NCBI RefSeq assembly: GCF_030548205.1
Contig: NZ_JAUORV010000024.1
Location: 1-49,103, forward strand
Length of the DNA stretch: 49,103 bases
Origin: Aliiglaciecola sp. 3_MG-2023
Lineage (GTDB): Bacteria; Pseudomonadota; Gammaproteobacteria; Enterobacterales; Alteromonadaceae
Direction: 5' to 3'
The position numbers and the translations under genes are program-made. Under the pieces are notes generated by a model. The model worked only from the letters and a program-made list of their open reading frames with translations, was not told the origin of the DNA and did no database searches. The stretch's first letter is position 1, and each line of letters opens with the position of its first letter. Shown in pieces: positions 44,403 through 49,103 of this stretch.

Positions 44403-44454
44403 ATTTCTTACAACCCCTGTAATAACTTGGCTTTGTTTATACACTCTGCGAACG

Positions 44455-44723
44455 TGGACAGGCATGCAACAAATATCATAAAAATATCATGGACACCCAT
44501 GTTTACCACCCCAAACTTAACTAGCTTGGTTAGTCAATTATCGAGGAGTTTTAGGCATGCGAACCTGGACAGGCATGCATGCGAACGTGTGAACAAGTAA
44601 CATCAAGTAACATGGACACCCACAAAAGTAACATGGACAGCCATAAAACAAATATCATGGACACCCATGTTTACCACCCCAAACTTAACTAGCTTAGTTA
44701 GTCAATTATCGAGGAGTTTTAGG
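44455..44723 (+). repeat. Second TGGACA repeat cluster with a 72-bp direct repeat
   Basis: TGGACAGGCAT at 44455-44465 and 44566-44576; ATGGACACCCAT at 44489-44500 and 44657-44668; ATGGACACCCAC at 44612-44623; ATGGACAGCCAT at 44633-44644. On top of this, 44484-44555 is repeated at 44652-44723 with one mismatch (CTTGGTTAG versus CTTAGTTAG), offset 168 bp. The units ATGG-ACAC-CCAT are short hairpins. No transposase gene is present here. Confidence 0.9.
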
Positions 44724-45029
44724 TAAATAGGGATGATTTCAAACCAACAAAAATTGAATTAGACTTGCGCTAGTATCGATTACACCAAAATTTTAAAACT
44801 AAGATAGAAAGCCGTCGTTTTTTATGCGCCATTAAAAAATACCCAATAGCAATGCTTCGATAACCGCTCAACTGTTTAATCATAAAACATTTGACAATTT
44901 AGCGACCACTGATTCAATCTACTCCACTTCAATAGTAAACTAGACAATAGCTGCAAGCCCTTGCTGCACTGCAAACTTGGATGATTAATTTGTTTTTAAT
45001 TGCAACAAAACTCAATAGCTGTCGACTCA
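44724..45029. other. Intergenic region upstream of the TauE/SafE gene
   Basis: An AT-rich stretch without a gene; with the repeats before it this makes a 693-bp gene-free block (44337-45029). It presumably contains the promoter of the permease. No clear motif was recognised. Confidence 0.4.
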
Positions 45030-45782
45030 ATGTTTGAGTTCTTTTCCTATTCACTAAGCTTTAATCAACTTGGCTTGCTATTTTTAGTGGCGTTTTTTAT
45101 CGGCTTGGCAAAAGCTGGGGTACATGGAATTTCAATGTTCGCAGTCCCTATTTTGGCGTTAATTTTTGGTGCTAAAACATCCACTGGTTTAATGTTACCA
45201 ATGCTAATAATGGCAGACTTATTTGCAGTAAAATATTATCACCGCCATGCTAACTGGAGCTTCTTAATTAAATTATTTCCATCCGCTGCCATCGGAGTAA
45301 TAGTTGCAACTTTAATCGGTAACAGCATTGATGATGAAATGTTTAAGCAAGTCATGGGGTATATCATAATAGCCAGCCTGGGCATTATGCTGTGGATGGA
45401 AACGAACAATAAAGAAAAAATACCTGACTATGCTTGGTTTGCAATTTTAATGGGCACGTTAGGTGGTTTTACAACCATGATTGGAAATTTGGCAGGTTCG
45501 GTAATGGCCCTGTATTTATTAAGTATGCGTCTACCTAAAAATGAATATATTGGTACTGCCGCATGGTTCTTTCTCATTATTAACTTATTTAAGGTGCCTT
45601 TTCATATTTGGTCGTGGGAGACCATTAGTGTAAACTCATTGGGTTTAAATTTATTAGGCTTACCCTTCATTGCATTTGGAATTTATACGGGTATTCAAAT
45701 TGTCAAACGGGTACCAGACAAACAGTATCGTTGGTTGGTAATTGCCATGACGGGGTTAGCGGCTGGGTTTATGCTTATCTAA
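45030..45782 (+). CDS. TauE/SafE-family membrane permease
   Basis: A 250-aa inner-membrane protein with about eight helices. Family features: GLAKAGVHGISMFAVPILAL (about 25-44), a duplicated four-helix layout, and the second-half loop GTLGGFTTMIGNLAGSVMALYL (about 140-161). Members export or import sulfite, sulfoacetate or other small organosulfur/carboxylate anions. The frame extends to TTG 45000, but ATG 45030 fits the family start; neither has a clear SD. Its 3' end overlaps the convergent phosphotransferase gene by 27 bp. Substrate unknown. Confidence 0.85.
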   Translation: MFEFFSYSLSFNQLGLLFLVAFFIGLAKAGVHGISMFAVPILALIFGAKTSTGLMLPMLIMADLFAVKYYHRHANWSFLIKLFPSAAIGVIVATLIGNSIDDEMFKQVMGYIIIASLGIMLWMETNNKEKIPDYAWFAILMGTLGGFTTMIGNLAGSVMALYLLSMRLPKNEYIGTAAWFFLIINLFKVPFHIWSWETISVNSLGLNLLGLPFIAFGIYTGIQIVKRVPDKQYRWLVIAMTGLAAGFMLI

Positions 45783-46757
45783 CAACATCAACGCCAATTC
45801 TGTTTGTTTTTGCATGAAGTCATTGCGCTTGTAATGTTCCGTTGCCCAACCACTTAAAAAACGTTCAAAATCAGCCCAAGCCAAAGGATACAAAGCTCTC
45901 CACTGCTCTTCTAAGTGCTCAAAATTACAATTTATTTGATAGTGAGAAATCGCCTTTTTAAGGTGACCAAAGTAACTATCTAACAGCATGTCTGCGTGTT
46001 GGAATAACCCTTCTTGAAAAAAACAACTACCCAAAAAATATGCCAAATCTTTAACCCCTACCCCTCGTCCGACATATTGAAAGTCTACTGCGGCGATATC
46101 TGTTTGCTGAGCTGAAAAACAAAAATTAGCCAGCTTGGCATCGCCGTGTAAAAGAGTTTGATAGCTAGCCAAATTGAGTTGCTGGTCGAGTTCAGTGGCG
46201 GCATCTTTTAATCGGCCTTCGGGCATCTTTTGATATTCATCTGGACGAGTATTAAGATGCCAATAGGTACCCATTGGCCAAAGCTCGGGTGTAGCTTGAT
46301 TTAAAAAACGAGCATGGAAATAGGCCAGCCAACGCACGCCTAGTTTGACTAGTTCTAAAGACGCGTCACTACATCGATAAGTAAAACCACTGGCGTCTAA
46401 ATCTTCCATAATTAACCAGCGTAGTTGTTGACTTTCACCCGACGCAATGCACTTAGGAAGACGACAGTATTGGTCAGTTAGTCCACTATATTTATCATAA
46501 AAGGTTTGTTCATTTTGATAAGAATTTAATTTACGTTGATGAGAAAAAGAGGTATTCCAACCTCTTGGATGTTGAGAATGAGTATTGGGATTAACCACCT
46601 TTATTACATAATTGAGCCGCATAGACGGAACCCAATAGCGAGCGATTTCCCCATATCCACTCCATAAGGTCTGTATTGATTCTACTTTATGCAGATTTTC
46701 ATCTTGAAAGTACCCTTTCAAGATTTCCAATAGTGCACTTTGATAACTTTGACTCAT
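45756..46757 (-). CDS. Phosphotransferase of the APH/choline-kinase superfamily
   Basis: A 333-aa kinase-fold protein. The catalytic loop is LLHGDAKLANFCF (about 201-213: His-Gly-Asp and Asn), the metal motif AVDFQYVGRG (about 220-229), and YVIKVVNP near 50 holds the ATP-binding Lys. Related sequences are annotated as ecdysteroid-kinase-like or DUF1679 phosphotransferases rather than antibiotic kinases. ACAD10-type pathways pair such a kinase with acyl-CoA dehydrogenases; here it is next to fadH rather than the 5-kb cluster. It overlaps the permease gene by 27 bp at the 3' ends. Confidence 0.8.
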   Translation of the reverse strand: MSQSYQSALLEILKGYFQDENLHKVESIQTLWSGYGEIARYWVPSMRLNYVIKVVNPNTHSQHPRGWNTSFSHQRKLNSYQNEQTFYDKYSGLTDQYCRLPKCIASGESQQLRWLIMEDLDASGFTYRCSDASLELVKLGVRWLAYFHARFLNQATPELWPMGTYWHLNTRPDEYQKMPEGRLKDAATELDQQLNLASYQTLLHGDAKLANFCFSAQQTDIAAVDFQYVGRGVGVKDLAYFLGSCFFQEGLFQHADMLLDSYFGHLKKAISHYQINCNFEHLEEQWRALYPLAWADFERFLSGWATEHYKRNDFMQKQTELALMLLDKHKPSR

Positions 46758-46801
46758 ACTAGATTCAACACTTTAATTTGAGAGCAGACGTTGGCGCTTG
46801 A

Positions 46802-48895
<2,094 letters not shown>

Positions 48896-48910
48896 GTTTA
48901 AGTAATTCCT

Positions 48911-49103
48911 GTAGTCGGGTGCTTTAGCCCCGAGATTCTGTTAGACGTTTCCATGGCCTAAAGACCATGCTACAAGCACCTTCACACCTGTAGTCGGGTG
49001 CTTTAGCCCCGAGGTTCTGTCAGACATTTCCATGGCCTAAAGACCATGCTACAAGCACCTTCACACCTGTAGTCGGGTGCTTTAGCCCCGAAGCTCTGTT
49101 AGA
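48911..49103. repeat. Tandem array of 79-bp REPIN-like units
   Basis: GTAGTCGGGTGC starts at 48911, 48990 and 49069, exactly 79 bp apart; the third unit runs off the window. Units 1 and 2 differ at three positions. Each holds two REP-type hairpins in opposite orientation: GTAG + TCGGG(T)GC-TTTA-GCCCCGA on the + strand, and on the - strand GTAG + CATGGTC-TTTA-GGCCATG. The GTAG tetranucleotide and paired inverted hairpins are hallmarks of REPINs spread by RAYT transposases. The array lies 15 bp after fadH and may also end its transcript. Confidence 0.88.

Noticed and set aside
45756-46757. Antibiotic-resistance aminoglycoside kinase
   Set aside because: It has the APH catalytic motifs, but the sequence resembles ecdysteroid-kinase-like/DUF1679 proteins and sits in a lipid-metabolism context, not a resistance cassette.
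48911-49103. CRISPR reading of the terminal tandem repeat
   Set aside because: The whole 79-bp unit is repeated with few changes, so there are no unique spacers; paired GTAG hairpins fit REPINs.

Overview
The window looks like a chromosomal stretch from an AT-rich marine gammaproteobacterium of the Alteromonadales, most like the Glaciecola/Paraglaciecola group. This rests on the gene content rather than a marker gene: a yqcC-truC-yqcA operon, DUF3549/DUF3301 proteins, a PEP-CTERM protein, the acnD/prpF type of methylcitrate cluster, and a sigma-28-type promoter before a chemotaxis receptor. No rRNA, tRNA, prophage or CRISPR array was seen.

Layout. 1-4 kb: a small alarmone-hydrolase-like HD protein, the yqcC-truC-yqcA operon and two conserved DUF genes. 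4-8 kb: a LysR regulator divergent from an acyl-CoA dehydrogenase / histidine phosphatase / short-chain dehydrogenase cluster. 8-13 kb: a b-type cytochrome gene divergent from frdABCD (fumarate reductase), which carries an FNR/Anr-like box and converges on a UbiA-family prenyltransferase. 13-16 kb: a dienelactone-hydrolase-like gene, then benE with its own FCD-type GntR regulator and two TGTATACA palindromes. 16-20 kb: an accessory island with a PEP-CTERM protein behind a good sigma-54 promoter match, an array of 12-bp repeats, a secreted nuclease/phosphatase-fold protein, and a Y1/HUH (RAYT-like) transposase bounded by inverted short repeats with a duplicated 3' flank. 20-24 kb: a chemotaxis receptor and a KefB/C-type antiporter. 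24-30 kb: a three-gene SMC-like operon (DUF3584/MksB-like ATPase, MksE-like, MukF/MksF-like) with start/stop overlaps. 30-37 kb: a 59-aa DUF6435-like gene, mntP, an exported protein, an old-yellow-enzyme reductase, a degenerate AAA-like protein, a WYL regulator, a candidate sRNA and an HDOD-GAF protein. 37-44 kb: the 2-methylcitrate cycle (GntR-prpB-prpC-acnD-prpF) with clear GntR operators. 44-49 kb: a second repeat cluster, a TauE/SafE permease, an APH-like phosphotransferase, fadH, and a 79-bp tandem array of REPIN-like units running off the window end.

How it fits together. Much of the window is lipid and propionate catabolism plus respiratory flexibility: acyl-CoA dehydrogenase, 2,4-dienoyl-CoA reductase, the methylcitrate cycle, and an anaerobically controlled fumarate reductase beside a possible quinone-biosynthesis prenyltransferase. 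The least explained parts are the SMC-like operon with its unusual gene order, two families of short dispersed repeats (TGGACAGCCAC-type around the Y1 transposase and GTAG-type REPINs at the right end), and a possible small RNA at 35.1-35.2 kb. No sequence search could be run; family names come from motifs and recognition.
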